In this document: positions 44,621 to 53,838 of the stretch, piece by piece | Position numbering within the stretch: the first letter of the stretch is position 1 | Layout: each line of letters starts with the position of its first letter | Assembly: GCF_018595675.2 (NCBI RefSeq) | Contig: NZ_CP092333.1 | Coordinates: forward strand, 4,674,001-4,738,000 | Direction: 5' to 3' | Source: Flavihumibacter fluvii | GTDB taxonomy: Bacteria; Bacteroidota; Bacteroidia; Chitinophagales; Chitinophagaceae | Length of the DNA stretch: 64,000 bases | Notes under the pieces: generated by a model | Told to the model about the DNA's origin: nothing | What the model saw: the letters and a program-made list of their open reading frames with translations, nothing else | The model's database searches: none | Position numbers and translations under genes: made by a program

Positions 44621-45916
44621 ATGAAAATGAAAAACCTGTCCACCTTGCTGACACTTGCGGCGCTCACTATGCTGGCAAGTTGCGGAAAGTTTGGAAAGAA
44701 CTCCAAAGGCGGAGGTATTCCAAACGATGGTCAATTGCATGGCATCGCGCCAGGCAATAAGTATTCAATGCCTAAACCTCCGGGAATGGTCTATGTGCCA
44801 CCTGGAACTTTTCATATGGGCCCAAGTGATGAAGACATCAACTTTGCATACACTGCCAGAAATAAACAGGTATCTATTAATGGTTTCTGGATGGATGCCA
44901 CTGAAATCACCAATAACGAATACCGCCAGTTTGTATACTGGGTTCGTGATTCAACAGCTGCCAAGCTGATGGGTTATGTAAAAAATGCAGATGGGGTAGA
45001 TTATGTAGATTGGGCAAAAGCAAAAACGATTAAATGGGGTGATAAGGCAACTGTTGAAAAAATTGATCAGCTGATCCTGTCTCCTGATAACAGGGTATTT
45101 GGCAAAAAAGAGATCGATGCTTCCAAGTTGATCTACCATTCTGAAACTTTTGATAATAAAGAAGCTTCAAGAAGGGAAAACGCCGGCAAACCAAGGTCTA
45201 CATTCATCGTTAAGAAAGATGTAAGGATTTATCCCGATACACTGGTTTGGATCCGTGACTTCTCTTATTCCTATAACGAACCGATGACCAAGCGTTATTT
45301 CTCACATCCTGCTTTCGGAAACTATCCGGTTGTAGGAGTGAACTGGAACCAGGCAACTGCTTTCTGTGAGTGGAGGACCCATTACCTGAATGCATTCCTT
45401 GCCAGCAAAAAGCGCGCACAGGAGTCTGATTTCCGCCTGCCAACAGAGGCAGAGTGGGAATATGCAGCCCGCGGTGGCCGTTCACAATCCATGTTCCCCT
45501 GGGGTAACTATTACCTGAGAAATAAGAAAGGATGCCTGCTGGCCAACTTCAAGCCTGGTCGCGGTAACTATCCTGAAGATGGTGGTTTTTACACTGTACG
45601 TGCCGATGCTTACTGGCCAAATGATTTCGGTCTGTATAACATGGCAGGTAACGTAGCTGAGTGGACATCTTCCCTGTATTATGAAGGTGGATACAATTTC
45701 CAGCATGACATGAACCCAGATATTCGTTACAACGCTAAAGATTCAGATCCTCCGCGGATGAAGCGTAAGGTATTACGTGGTGGAAGCTGGAAAGATGTAG
45801 GTTACTTCCTGCAGACTGGTACCCGCTCTTACGAATACCAGGATACAGCAAAATCATATATCGGTTTCCGGACTGCTATCGATCTTCCGCCTACACAATC
45901 CAAAGGCAAAAAATAA
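44621..45916 (+). CDS. gldK: Type IX secretion / gliding motility lipoprotein GldK
   Basis: A 431-residue lipoprotein of the type IX secretion system. The frame is open from 44579, but ATG 44621 gives a proper lipoprotein leader MKMKNLSTLLTLAALTMLASC with C21 as the lipidated cysteine. The rest is a formylglycine-generating-enzyme-like (SUMF1) domain: MVYVPPGTFHMGPSDED near 56-72, DATEITNNEYRQFV, FRLPTEAEWEYAARGG, NMAGNVAEWTSS and VLRGGSWKD near the end. In the machine, GldK and GldN form a periplasmic ring under the outer membrane. First of four genes in canonical order. Confidence 0.95.
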   Translation: MKMKNLSTLLTLAALTMLASCGKFGKNSKGGGIPNDGQLHGIAPGNKYSMPKPPGMVYVPPGTFHMGPSDEDINFAYTARNKQVSINGFWMDATEITNNEYRQFVYWVRDSTAAKLMGYVKNADGVDYVDWAKAKTIKWGDKATVEKIDQLILSPDNRVFGKKEIDASKLIYHSETFDNKEASRRENAGKPRSTFIVKKDVRIYPDTLVWIRDFSYSYNEPMTKRYFSHPAFGNYPVVGVNWNQATAFCEWRTHYLNAFLASKKRAQESDFRLPTEAEWEYAARGGRSQSMFPWGNYYLRNKKGCLLANFKPGRGNYPEDGGFYTVRADAYWPNDFGLYNMAGNVAEWTSSLYYEGGYNFQHDMNPDIRYNAKDSDPPRMKRKVLRGGSWKDVGYFLQTGTRSYEYQDTAKSYIGFRTAIDLPPTQSKGKK

Positions 45917-46028
45917 GCATATAGTAAATCTCTAAAGACAACATTTTATTAAAAATAATTGATTGAATAAATCAAACTGGTATCCCTTTATCTAAACCCT
46001 TTATCAAACGTTATTAAACTATTAAACT

Positions 46029-46796
46029 ATGGCTGGTACATCTAAATCTACTGAAAGACTCGTAAACGTTGTTGTGTGCGTTGGTGCTGCAGTGGTAATC
46101 TTCGGAGCTTGGGCAAAAATCCTGCACAAATCGTTTGCGGACATCATGCTGACTGTTGGTCTGTTGACTGAAGCAGCAATCTTCCTTATCTATGCTTTAC
46201 TTCCACCTCCAGGTCAGGAAATGGCAGCACTTGCTGAAGCCCTTCCTAAAATGGCTGGCGGCAATAGCATGAACCCAGCCTTACAAAGCCTGGATAAAAT
46301 GATGCAGGAAGCAGATATCACCCCAACTAACCTGAAAAAACTGAGCGAAGGTTTCAACAAACTGGGTACTACAGTTAATCAGATGAAAGATGTTTCTGAT
46401 GTTGTTGCTTCAACGAATGAATATTCGGCAAAAACAAAAGAGGCAGTTGGAGCACTTGGACAAATGAAAGATGCTTTTACAAAGAGTGCAGCAACTATGC
46501 AATCTTTTAATGATGCATCTGAGTCCACTAAAATGTTCCATACGCAGGTTCAAACCATGACTAAAAACCTGGGTTCCCTGAACACCATATATGAACTGGA
46601 GTTGCAGGATACTAATAATCACCTGAAAGCGATGAACAACTTCTATAGCAACCTGGCACAGGCTTCACAAGCTATGCAGGGAAGTGTGGAAGATGCTAAC
46701 AAAACTAAAGAGCAAATCAGCCTGCTCGCTAAAAATCTGGGTAACCTAAACCAGGTATATGGCAACATGCTGAGCGCAATGCAAGGCCGGGCTTAG
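46029..46796 (+). CDS. gldL: Type IX secretion / gliding motor protein GldL
   Basis: A 255-residue inner-membrane protein. Two N-terminal membrane helices (about 11-28 and 36-54) are followed by a long cytoplasmic helical region rich in Met, Gln, Asn and Ala with coiled-coil character. E48 in the second helix (GLLTEAAIF) corresponds to the glutamate known as essential for proton-driven function in GldL, and R10 to the conserved N-terminal arginine. GldL pentamers surround the GldM dimer to form the rotary motor. A 112-base gap follows gldK; gldM follows after 71 bases. Confidence 0.94.
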   Translation: MAGTSKSTERLVNVVVCVGAAVVIFGAWAKILHKSFADIMLTVGLLTEAAIFLIYALLPPPGQEMAALAEALPKMAGGNSMNPALQSLDKMMQEADITPTNLKKLSEGFNKLGTTVNQMKDVSDVVASTNEYSAKTKEAVGALGQMKDAFTKSAATMQSFNDASESTKMFHTQVQTMTKNLGSLNTIYELELQDTNNHLKAMNNFYSNLAQASQAMQGSVEDANKTKEQISLLAKNLGNLNQVYGNMLSAMQGRA

Positions 46797-46867
46797 TGAA
46801 GCGCCCCCTCAATTGCCGCCCTCTCGAAATTGTTTAAACAGATTGACAACATTAAAAACCCAGATCC

Positions 46868-48400
46868 ATGTCTTTACCTAAAGAGCCCAGGCAGAAGATG
46901 ATCAATATGATGTATTTGGTGCTAACCGCGCTACTTGCATTAAACGTATCATCGGAAATCCTGAACGCTTTCAAAACCGTAAACCAAAGTATCACAACTG
47001 CCAATACGGTGGTTGATGAGAAGAATAATTCAACCTTTAAATCTTTCGAAGCCAAATTGAAGGATGCTAAGACCGCTGAAAAAACAGCGATCTGGTACCC
47101 TAAGGCCCAGGAAGCACAAAAATTGTCTGACGCGATGTCGAAATATATCGACGAACTGAAGACAGAATTAAAAAAAGAATCAAAAGGAGAGAAGATTGGT
47201 ACAGCTGAAGAAAAATTCAGCGAAGACAATCTAGATGCCTCTACCCGATTATTAGTTGAAGGGCCTAAAGGCGAGGAGCTTCATAAGAAACTGGAAGAAT
47301 ACAAAGCAGCTATGCTTAAGATTGTTCCGGAAGAGAAAGCCAACTTTGAAAAATCTTTCCCACTTGACCTAAGGGTACCTGAATCACAGAATAGTACTTT
47401 GGCTAAGAATGATTGGAAGTCTACTTATTTCCGTATGACACCAACCATTGCCGCCCTGACTATCCTGAGCAAGTTCCAGAATGATGTAAAGAATTCTGAA
47501 ACACAGGTTGTTGACTATTGTCACAAAGAGATTGGTGAAGTAGAAGTGGTATTCGATGAATTCCAGGCTTTTGTTGGAACTAATGCAACTTACCTGATGC
47601 CCGGACAAGAACTGGAAATCAATGCAGGTGTTGGTGCATTCTCTAAAGCAGCTAAACCTTCTGTATCTGTAAATGGTGCATCTGTTCCTTTGGGAGCTGA
47701 AGGTTCTGCCTTGTACAAAACAACTGTTAGTGGTGCTGGTGAAAAAAGTGTAAATGTTGTAGTAAACTTCACTAAACCCGATGGTACTCCGGCTACACTG
47801 AACAAGACCATTAAGTATACTGTAGGTGTTCCTTCCGGTGCCTCAGTTTTCCTGGAGAAAATGAACGTGGTATATATGGGCGTTGAAAACCCCGTAATGG
47901 TATCTGCAGGTTCTGCCGGAAAGGAAAAAATGAACGTTTCTTTCACTGGTGGTACTATTACTTCTGCCGGAGGTGACCGTTATGTAATTAAGCCGAATAA
48001 AGTTGGACCGGCTGAGATCAAGATTACCGTAGATGGCAAGACCAGTTCTTTCCCGATGCGTTGTAAAATGTTACCTGATCCGGTTCCGATGGTGGGTGCT
48101 AGCAAAGGCGGTGCAATGCCTGCTGCAACCTTTAAGGCAATGGGTGGAATGATGGCTAAATTGCTGGATTCTGAGTTTGATGCGCCATACCAGGTAATCA
48201 GCTATACGCTGGGTGCAAATGGTGGTTCTTTCCAAACCTACCAGCAATCAGCTAACGAAGGTCCACGCTGGAATGGTGGTGCTGCTGCTATCATTACCCG
48301 CGCAACTCCAGGAACTTCAGTATTCTTTGATCAGATCCGTGTAAAAGGCCCGGATGGCCGTGTACGTGAATTACCCGGTATCTTTTTTAACTTGAAATAA
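46868..48400 (+). CDS. gldM: Type IX secretion / gliding motor protein GldM
   Basis: A 510-residue protein with one N-terminal membrane helix (about residues 11-33, MINMMYLVLTALLALNVSSEIL in part) that sits inside the GldL ring. A large periplasmic part follows: a helical D1 domain to about residue 230 and three Ig-like beta domains after it (for example INAGVGAFSKAAKPSVSVNG, then GVPSGASVFLEKMNVVYMG). The rod links the inner-membrane motor to the GldK/GldN ring. The length matches known GldM proteins. Confidence 0.95.
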   Translation: MSLPKEPRQKMINMMYLVLTALLALNVSSEILNAFKTVNQSITTANTVVDEKNNSTFKSFEAKLKDAKTAEKTAIWYPKAQEAQKLSDAMSKYIDELKTELKKESKGEKIGTAEEKFSEDNLDASTRLLVEGPKGEELHKKLEEYKAAMLKIVPEEKANFEKSFPLDLRVPESQNSTLAKNDWKSTYFRMTPTIAALTILSKFQNDVKNSETQVVDYCHKEIGEVEVVFDEFQAFVGTNATYLMPGQELEINAGVGAFSKAAKPSVSVNGASVPLGAEGSALYKTTVSGAGEKSVNVVVNFTKPDGTPATLNKTIKYTVGVPSGASVFLEKMNVVYMGVENPVMVSAGSAGKEKMNVSFTGGTITSAGGDRYVIKPNKVGPAEIKITVDGKTSSFPMRCKMLPDPVPMVGASKGGAMPAATFKAMGGMMAKLLDSEFDAPYQVISYTLGANGGSFQTYQQSANEGPRWNGGAAAIITRATPGTSVFFDQIRVKGPDGRVRELPGIFFNLK

Positions 48401-48423
48401 GTACAGACTAAAACAGGTATATA

Positions 48424-49461
48424 ATGAAAAACCGTATCATCCAACTTTGTTTACTCGTAGCAGCGATGGGACTGTTTGCGGAGACTGCAGATGCGCAAGC
48501 AAAAAAGCGGACTTCAAAGAAGAGGACCACCACTGCCAAGAAAACAAGTACCAATAAGAGCAATTCCGGAAATGCCGCTGCATTGACCGCTGCGCCAGCC
48601 AAGGACACTGTTCCAGCTGTGGCAGAAGTTATGCCGGAACTTAACCTGGGCGAAACTAAGAAATCGCTGCGTAACGATAATGCTATCGAGCGCAACCTGG
48701 TGAAAGAGCGTATTCCGTTAGCGTATGAGCATATTCGTGAAGATGATGCGGTGTATCGTCAGCGCCTGTGGAGGGAAATTGATGTTCATGAAAAAATGAA
48801 CCTGGCTTTCGGTTACAAGTCTGATGATGATAACGGTAACCAACGCTTTATAAATATTCTCTTAGGATCTATCAAGAGTGGTGAATTAACTGCTTTCAAT
48901 CCGATTGATGATCGTTTTACTACCCCTGTTACGCTGAAAGAAATCACTGAACAGTTGGTGGGTAAGCCGGTAATCCAGTCAGTTCCAAACTGGGCTGAAG
49001 ATCCTGATGGTTCAAAAGGGATCATGAAGGATACCACCATTATCAATATGTTCAATCCTGATGATATTGAGAAATACTGGGTGAAAGAAGACGTTGTATT
49101 TGATAAAGAATCTTCACGCCTGCATGTGCGAATTCTCGGAATTGCTCCGCTGAAGACCATTAAAAATACTGACGGTTCTTTCCGTGATGTTACGCCTCTG
49201 TTCTGGGTATACTATCCTGATATGCGTCCATTACTTGCCCGCTATGAAGCATACAATGGTAAAAACTTCGGCGCCCGGATGAGTTGGGAAGAGTTGTTCG
49301 AAAGCAGGATGTTCGCCAGCAGGATTATTAAATCTACCATTGATAATCCTAGTGACATGATGATCGCTGGTTATATCAAAGATCCGATCCTGCGTCTCCT
49401 GGAAGGTGATAATGTTAAAGAGAAAATCTTCAATTACGAGCAAGACCTTTGGTCATACTAA
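48424..49461 (+). CDS. gldN: Type IX secretion / gliding protein GldN
   Basis: A 345-residue periplasmic protein. The signal peptide ends near residue 26 (AETADAQA), followed by a Lys/Thr/Ser-rich linker of about 40 residues. The GldN domain starts around residue 90 (ERIPLAYEHIREDDAVYRQRLWREIDVHEKMNL in part) and includes FRDVTPLFWVYYPDMRPLLARYEAYN near the C-terminal third. It pairs with GldK in the periplasmic ring. It is the last gene of the operon; a strong terminator lies 24 bases after the stop. Confidence 0.95.
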   Translation: MKNRIIQLCLLVAAMGLFAETADAQAKKRTSKKRTTTAKKTSTNKSNSGNAAALTAAPAKDTVPAVAEVMPELNLGETKKSLRNDNAIERNLVKERIPLAYEHIREDDAVYRQRLWREIDVHEKMNLAFGYKSDDDNGNQRFINILLGSIKSGELTAFNPIDDRFTTPVTLKEITEQLVGKPVIQSVPNWAEDPDGSKGIMKDTTIINMFNPDDIEKYWVKEDVVFDKESSRLHVRILGIAPLKTIKNTDGSFRDVTPLFWVYYPDMRPLLARYEAYNGKNFGARMSWEELFESRMFASRIIKSTIDNPSDMMIAGYIKDPILRLLEGDNVKEKIFNYEQDLWSY

Positions 49462-49484
49462 ACATGCTTATTGAATATATTCAG

Positions 49485-49508
49485 GCCCCACTTTGGTGGG
49501 GCTTTTTT
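49485..49508 (+). terminator. Intrinsic terminator of gldKLMN
   Basis: GCCCCAC (49485-49491), loop TTTG, GTGGGGC (49496-49502), then six T (49503-49508). A textbook Rho-independent terminator just after gldN. Confidence 0.93.
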
Positions 49509-49670
49509 GTTATAAGCTGTTAGCAGTGAGTGATATTCTGGCTGCGGTATTTCTTTTTGGAAGTTGATGCAGTTTGAAAATTGAAACATATTTGTTCCCG
49601 AAAAGCAGCGAATCGGAAGGCCTGCTGTTTAATATACCATCATTGTCTTAACGTTGAACCTTACACGAAA

Positions 49671-49718
49671 AATACCCTATTGTGGGTATTGCACCATTGG
49701 AATATAAGTGTATCTTTA
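49671..49718 (+). promoter_or_regulatory. Promoter with operator-like palindrome upstream of a candidate small RNA
   Basis: A perfect 7-bp inverted repeat, AATACCC (49671-49677) and GGGTATT (49684-49690), runs into TTG at 49689-49691. After a 19-base spacer comes TATCTTTA (49711-49718), one mismatch from TAnnTTTG. The palindrome covers the -33 element, as a repressor or activator site would. Confidence 0.5.
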
Positions 49719-49722
49719 CATC

Positions 49723-49785
49723 GGTTTTTCATAGGATATTGGATTTTAAAAACGGGGCTGGATTTCTATCCTGGCCCCTTTTTTT
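49723..49785 (+). ncRNA. Candidate small RNA of about 60 bases
   Basis: It would start about 5 bases after the TATCTTTA box and end at a strong terminator hairpin (49754-49778) followed by seven T. No convincing ORF fits between. It could also be a very short leaderless peptide message. No known RNA family was recognised. The flanking parts of 49509-49952 hold nothing else I can name. Confidence 0.45.
49754..49785 (+). terminator. Intrinsic terminator of the candidate small RNA
   Basis: GGGGC (49754-49758) pairs with GCCCC (49774-49778), and GGAT (49760-49763) with ATCC (49768-49771), with loop TTCT and a small bulge. Seven T follow at 49779-49785. It lies 250 bases after the gldN terminator, so it must serve a separate transcript. 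Confidence 0.85.
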
Positions 49786-49952
49786 ATTTTCTTATGTCAA
49801 CGTATTTTTACGATATCGCACAACAAATTTCGCTACACGGGCAATGGGATTAAATATTGGCCTAATTGCAACAACATTATTTCCTCGTACGCTACCTGAA
49901 TGACAGTTACATTATAGGAAATAAAATTGCTTTGCGGCTATGCGTAAATAAC

Positions 49953-51761
49953 TCAGGACTTGCCATTGAAATATTCCCAAACGATTTTTGCTTTAGCAAC
50001 ACCAATTTCCTTTGCCAGTGATTCCTGACTTTGGCATTTCACATTTGCAACACTCCGGTAGGTTTTCAATAGATGGTCTGCTGTTGCTGGTCCAACACCC
50101 GATATGGATTGAAGCTCATTTTTAAAGGTTCCCTTACTTCTTTTCTGCCGGTGGAAAGTAATGCCAAATCGATGTACTTCATCCCGGATCCGGCGGATCA
50201 GTTTTAAACTCTCACTTTGGTAAGGGAGCTTGATAGAAGCTGTATCGCCTGGAAAAAAAATCTCTTCTTCATTTTTAGCTAATCCAACTACCGTCATTTT
50301 TCCTGTTAAACCCAATTCCCTGACGCTTTCCATTGCTGCGCTCAGCTGGCCTTTACCGCCATCTATGATCACCAGCTGGGGTAATGCTGCCTGTTCATCA
50401 CGTAAGCGCTTGTAACGCCTTAAAACAACTTCTTTCATGGTAGCAAAATCATTGATACCTTCGACTGTTTTAACATTATAATGCCTGTAGTCTTTATTGC
50501 TGGCTACACCATCACGAAAGCAGACCATGGCAGAAACAGGAAAACTGCCCTGGAAATTGGAGTTATCGAAACATTCAATATGAACAGGCAGGTGCTTTAG
50601 GTGCAGGTCTTTCTGCAATTGCACCAAGACCTGCTTTTTCTCGCCATCCGATTTTCCTTCGAGGTGCAGGGTCTTTTTCCGCCTGATCTCCTCCTTGAAA
50701 TAATTTACGTTTTTGAGCGAGAGTTCCAGAAGTTTCTTTTTATCACCTGCCTTTGGGATGGTTACCTGTATATTGCCCGGAATTTCAGGTATTGGAAAAG
50801 GTAGGATAATCTCATCTGCCTGACTGTTGAATGTCTCACGCATTTGCCCTATAGCAAAGGATAATACTTCCTCAACTTCTTCATCAAGGTGAGCTTCCAA
50901 TTGGATTGTATGGGTTTGTACTATAGTGCCATTTTGAACCATCAGGTAGTTTACATATGCGAGATTACCATCCTTCAAAATTGAAAATACATCCAGGTTT
51001 CCAAGATGCCGGCTCACGATCACCGATCTCGATTGGTATTGTTCCAGGTGCTCCAGCTTTTTGCGCATTAACTCTGCTTTTTCGAATTGCATGGTTAGCG
51101 CATATTCCTGCATATCTTTTTTAAAATGTTGCATGACCGGATTAAGGTTTCCTTTCATCAGATTTTTCAATTGTTGCAGATCTGCAGCATAGTCTTCTGC
51201 AGATTGAAAACCTTCGCATGGACCTTTGCAATTGCCCAGGTGATATTCAAGGCAGACTTTAAACTTTCCCTTTTTAATATTAGCTTCACTAAGGTTTAAC
51301 TTACAGGTGCGAAGGGGTATGTTCAATTTGATAAAGTCCAGGAGCTCCCGGACTTTCCCCACCGAAGTAAATGGCCCCAGGTATTCAGACCCGTCATTTA
51401 TTCTTCTACGGGTTAAAAATACGCGGGGGAAGGGTTCATTTTTAATGACCAGGAACGGATAAGTTTTATCATCCTTTAAATCTATATTGTACCTGGGCCT
51501 GAACTGCTTGATCAAGGCATTCTCCAGTAAAAAGGCATCCTGCTCGGAATCAACAATAGTGAATTCAATCCGCCCGATGCGCTGAACCAGTTCATGTGTT
51601 TTATAACTGGTGAAGGTTTTAGTAAAATAGGAGCTTACACGTTTGCGTAGGCTCTTGGCCTTACCTACATACAACAATGTATCTGCCTCATCAAAATATT
51701 TATAGATACCTGGTGCTAATGGAATAGTATGGGCGATTTGCTGAAAGGATGCTTGGGTCAT
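49953..51761 (-). CDS. uvrC: Excinuclease ABC subunit C
   Basis: A 602-residue nucleotide-excision-repair nuclease that cuts the damaged strand on both sides of a lesion with UvrB. The N-terminal GIY-YIG nuclease is clear: PGIYKYFDEADTLLYVGKAKSLRKRV (in part, from about residue 17), then VFLTRRRINDGSEYLGPF. A UVR motif near 215-240 (EYALTMQFEKAELMRKKL) binds UvrB. The RNase H-like domain has CFDNSNFQG and VIDGGKGQL (about 470). The tail carries helix-hairpin-helix ISGVGPATADHLLKTY. The cysteines CxxYHLGNCKGPC fit the iron-sulphur site region. Last gene of a minus-strand operon behind an ECF sigma factor. Confidence 0.95.
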   Translation of the reverse strand: MTQASFQQIAHTIPLAPGIYKYFDEADTLLYVGKAKSLRKRVSSYFTKTFTSYKTHELVQRIGRIEFTIVDSEQDAFLLENALIKQFRPRYNIDLKDDKTYPFLVIKNEPFPRVFLTRRRINDGSEYLGPFTSVGKVRELLDFIKLNIPLRTCKLNLSEANIKKGKFKVCLEYHLGNCKGPCEGFQSAEDYAADLQQLKNLMKGNLNPVMQHFKKDMQEYALTMQFEKAELMRKKLEHLEQYQSRSVIVSRHLGNLDVFSILKDGNLAYVNYLMVQNGTIVQTHTIQLEAHLDEEVEEVLSFAIGQMRETFNSQADEIILPFPIPEIPGNIQVTIPKAGDKKKLLELSLKNVNYFKEEIRRKKTLHLEGKSDGEKKQVLVQLQKDLHLKHLPVHIECFDNSNFQGSFPVSAMVCFRDGVASNKDYRHYNVKTVEGINDFATMKEVVLRRYKRLRDEQAALPQLVIIDGGKGQLSAAMESVRELGLTGKMTVVGLAKNEEEIFFPGDTASIKLPYQSESLKLIRRIRDEVHRFGITFHRQKRSKGTFKNELQSISGVGPATADHLLKTYRSVANVKCQSQESLAKEIGVAKAKIVWEYFNGKS

Positions 51762-51775
51762 GGGGTGATCCGGGT

Positions 51776-52357
51776 TTATTCAGTTGGATCCCAAACCACC
51801 TTAAGCTGGGTGAGCATCGGTTGGTTGTTACCGACTTGTTTTGAACTGATCACCTGGTAATAGTGATCAGCTTTCCAGAAAAGCTTTTCATTTATCAGGG
51901 TATCGCCGTGCTGGAATAGTTTTTCAATATATACTGTTTTCACCTTATCTGCTGTTACAGGATCAGGCTTTAAAACGATATCCACCCGCTTGACAGGAAG
52001 TTTATTGTCCCTGGTTTCATAGGTGAAACTGATACTGGGTATAGATTGGTCTGCAAAACTATTCTCGATGTACTTATCTTTCCACTTTGGATCTGATATA
52101 TCTGTTTCGAGGAATGGTGCAGCCAGCGCCCTACATTCGGCAATGCTAAGTAAGGTGGTATCTCCATACCCTTCGCCGGAATAGTACCTTGTAACGGGTA
52201 ATTGCAATGAGTCTATGCCATGTAATTGCGATTCAATATATCCTGTTACCGGGAAAAAATTCTTGTCTTCTGCATTTACACCAGCGTTTTTTGGTGATGA
52301 ATTACAGCCGAAAAGTACAAATGACATAAAAAGTACGAGTGGAGCCAGAGTTCTCAT
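51776..52357 (-). CDS. Lipoprotein of unknown function
   Basis: A 193-residue lipoprotein with leader MRTLAPLVLFMSFVLFGC (lipobox LFGC, C18). I do not recognise the family. The mature part has an acidic, Tyr-rich middle and a C-terminal segment like LINEKLFWKADHYYQVISSKQV with a predicted beta-rich fold. It lies 27 bases after the envelope-spanning protein gene and 14 before uvrC, so it shares their transcript. It may be a ligand or partner of the upstream signalling protein. Confidence 0.7.
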   Translation of the reverse strand: MRTLAPLVLFMSFVLFGCNSSPKNAGVNAEDKNFFPVTGYIESQLHGIDSLQLPVTRYYSGEGYGDTTLLSIAECRALAAPFLETDISDPKWKDKYIENSFADQSIPSISFTYETRDNKLPVKRVDIVLKPDPVTADKVKTVYIEKLFQHGDTLINEKLFWKADHYYQVISSKQVGNNQPMLTQLKVVWDPTE

Positions 52358-52384
52358 CCAACAAAATTAAGGAAGCCTGCGGTA

Positions 52385-53779
52385 TTATTTTATTGTTTTG
52401 CTTACCCCGAATTTTACTCCATATTCCATCAGGTTCTCACGGATGGGATATTGATTTTTGTAGGTAGACATCAGATTGTACCTGAACTGTGGTCCCACCT
52501 GCCAGCGTAGTTCGCGGGTGGTGTATGAAATAAAGGCTTCTATACTAGTGGCCATATTCCAACGACGAATGAGTGATGGTTCTTTTACATAATTGGAGAA
52601 ATCGTTGGAAAGCAGGTATTGGTTAGTATTCAATAAATAAACAGGCTGAATGCTACCTGCAATATTAAGCTGCAATTTATTATCACCGAATAATTTCAGC
52701 TCAGCTGCAATCGGGACAGCCAATTGAAGGTATTGGTTTTGCAAACGCTCGGGATCATTACCTACTATATTACGCACATTCGAGGTAGCCACAGTTTCCC
52801 GCTGGTAACCATAAGCGGATGTAAGCGATAAAGTGGTCTTCTCCGGGGAATGGGAGAATGCCGCAATACTAAATCTGGTCAAGTTTAATTGCAGGCCTGT
52901 TCTGATGGCAAAACCACGTGAAACCTGGTACCTAATGCCGCCGCCTAGTTCAAAGCCAATTGCAGGCTGATGATCTACAAATTGATTCACATTCAGGTGG
53001 CGTACCATCAATGGGGAATTGCCATAAGTAATGTGGTTTTTCCCATCAAAAAGGTTCCTGTAACCAATTGATGGCGCAAAACTCATCAGGTAAGAAACCT
53101 TATTACGTGTACTTTTTTTGACCGGGCTAATTTTTACTTGGGTGGAAAAGTCCGATTTAGGAGTATTCAATGCCAGAATTGGAGTACTGAGTGCAAGTTT
53201 AGGCTCCCTTACTTCAGGCTGGGCAGATTGCATTCTGATTACAGGTGCTTTTTTCGCAACCAGTCTGGAAACAACAAAACTCTCATCACTTTCAGTTATA
53301 ATTCCGGTTAAATCACCCGCTGGATTTTCTGTAGGATAGGTGAAAGGCGTTTGGGTGTCTGACACTTTATAAGTGTCAGACAAATGAGCCGGTTTGTATA
53401 ATTGAAGGGGCGACAATGAAAGTGGGGCCGCAATAGCCATCGGTGGAATCAAGGATTTTGCCCTGAGCTTCTCGATAATATCGTCAACGGTAACAGAAGA
53501 CCTGGAAGTAGTTGTTTGCCTTGTGCGGTTTGATTGAATAACTGGAGAATATGCCTGGGGATTTTTGCTTGAAACCGAAATGGTGTCAGTATTTGCCAGC
53601 CAAATGATGCCTGACATTACCAGTAAAAGCATTGCGCCAAGTGCGATTCTCCTCCGTCCGGAGTGAAGGTGACGATAAATATTCGTCCAGACTCCCTCAG
53701 AAGGATACATTCTATGCTGATCAGCGTTTTGTCTTAAAAACTGTTCAAATTCGTCTTCAAAAAATTGTTGCTCCATCAT
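52385..53779 (-). CDS. Probable sigma-linked envelope protein: cytosolic head, one membrane helix, C-terminal barrel-like domain
   Basis: A protein of 464 residues from the start chosen here; ATG 53836, 2 bases after the sigma-factor stop, would add 19 basic residues. Residues 1-44 are soluble and charged, with FEDEFEQFLRQNAD and RMYPSEGVWTNIYRHLH. One membrane helix follows (45-62, IALGAMLLLVMSGIIWLA), then a low-complexity Ser/Thr/Pro-rich linker of about 160 residues. From about 228 the sequence alternates like an outer-membrane barrel of the PorT/OMP_b-brl kind: FAPSIGYRNLF, IGFELGGGIRYQVSRGFAIRTGLQL and a terminal EYGVKFGVSKTIK. It probably anchors or senses for the ECF sigma factor. No FecR domain is present. 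Confidence 0.65.
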   Translation of the reverse strand: MMEQQFFEDEFEQFLRQNADQHRMYPSEGVWTNIYRHLHSGRRRIALGAMLLLVMSGIIWLANTDTISVSSKNPQAYSPVIQSNRTRQTTTSRSSVTVDDIIEKLRAKSLIPPMAIAAPLSLSPLQLYKPAHLSDTYKVSDTQTPFTYPTENPAGDLTGIITESDESFVVSRLVAKKAPVIRMQSAQPEVREPKLALSTPILALNTPKSDFSTQVKISPVKKSTRNKVSYLMSFAPSIGYRNLFDGKNHITYGNSPLMVRHLNVNQFVDHQPAIGFELGGGIRYQVSRGFAIRTGLQLNLTRFSIAAFSHSPEKTTLSLTSAYGYQRETVATSNVRNIVGNDPERLQNQYLQLAVPIAAELKLFGDNKLQLNIAGSIQPVYLLNTNQYLLSNDFSNYVKEPSLIRRWNMATSIEAFISYTTRELRWQVGPQFRYNLMSTYKNQYPIRENLMEYGVKFGVSKTIK

Positions 53780-53838
53780 CTTCTTCTTGCGGTTAGGGAT
53801 ACGCTTAAAATACCTTTGCCCTCTAACTAAGAGCATTG

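Noticed and set aside
49682-49903. A 73-codon ORF across the candidate small RNA
   Set aside because: It runs through the promoter box and the terminator hairpin, and the translation shows no plausible protein.
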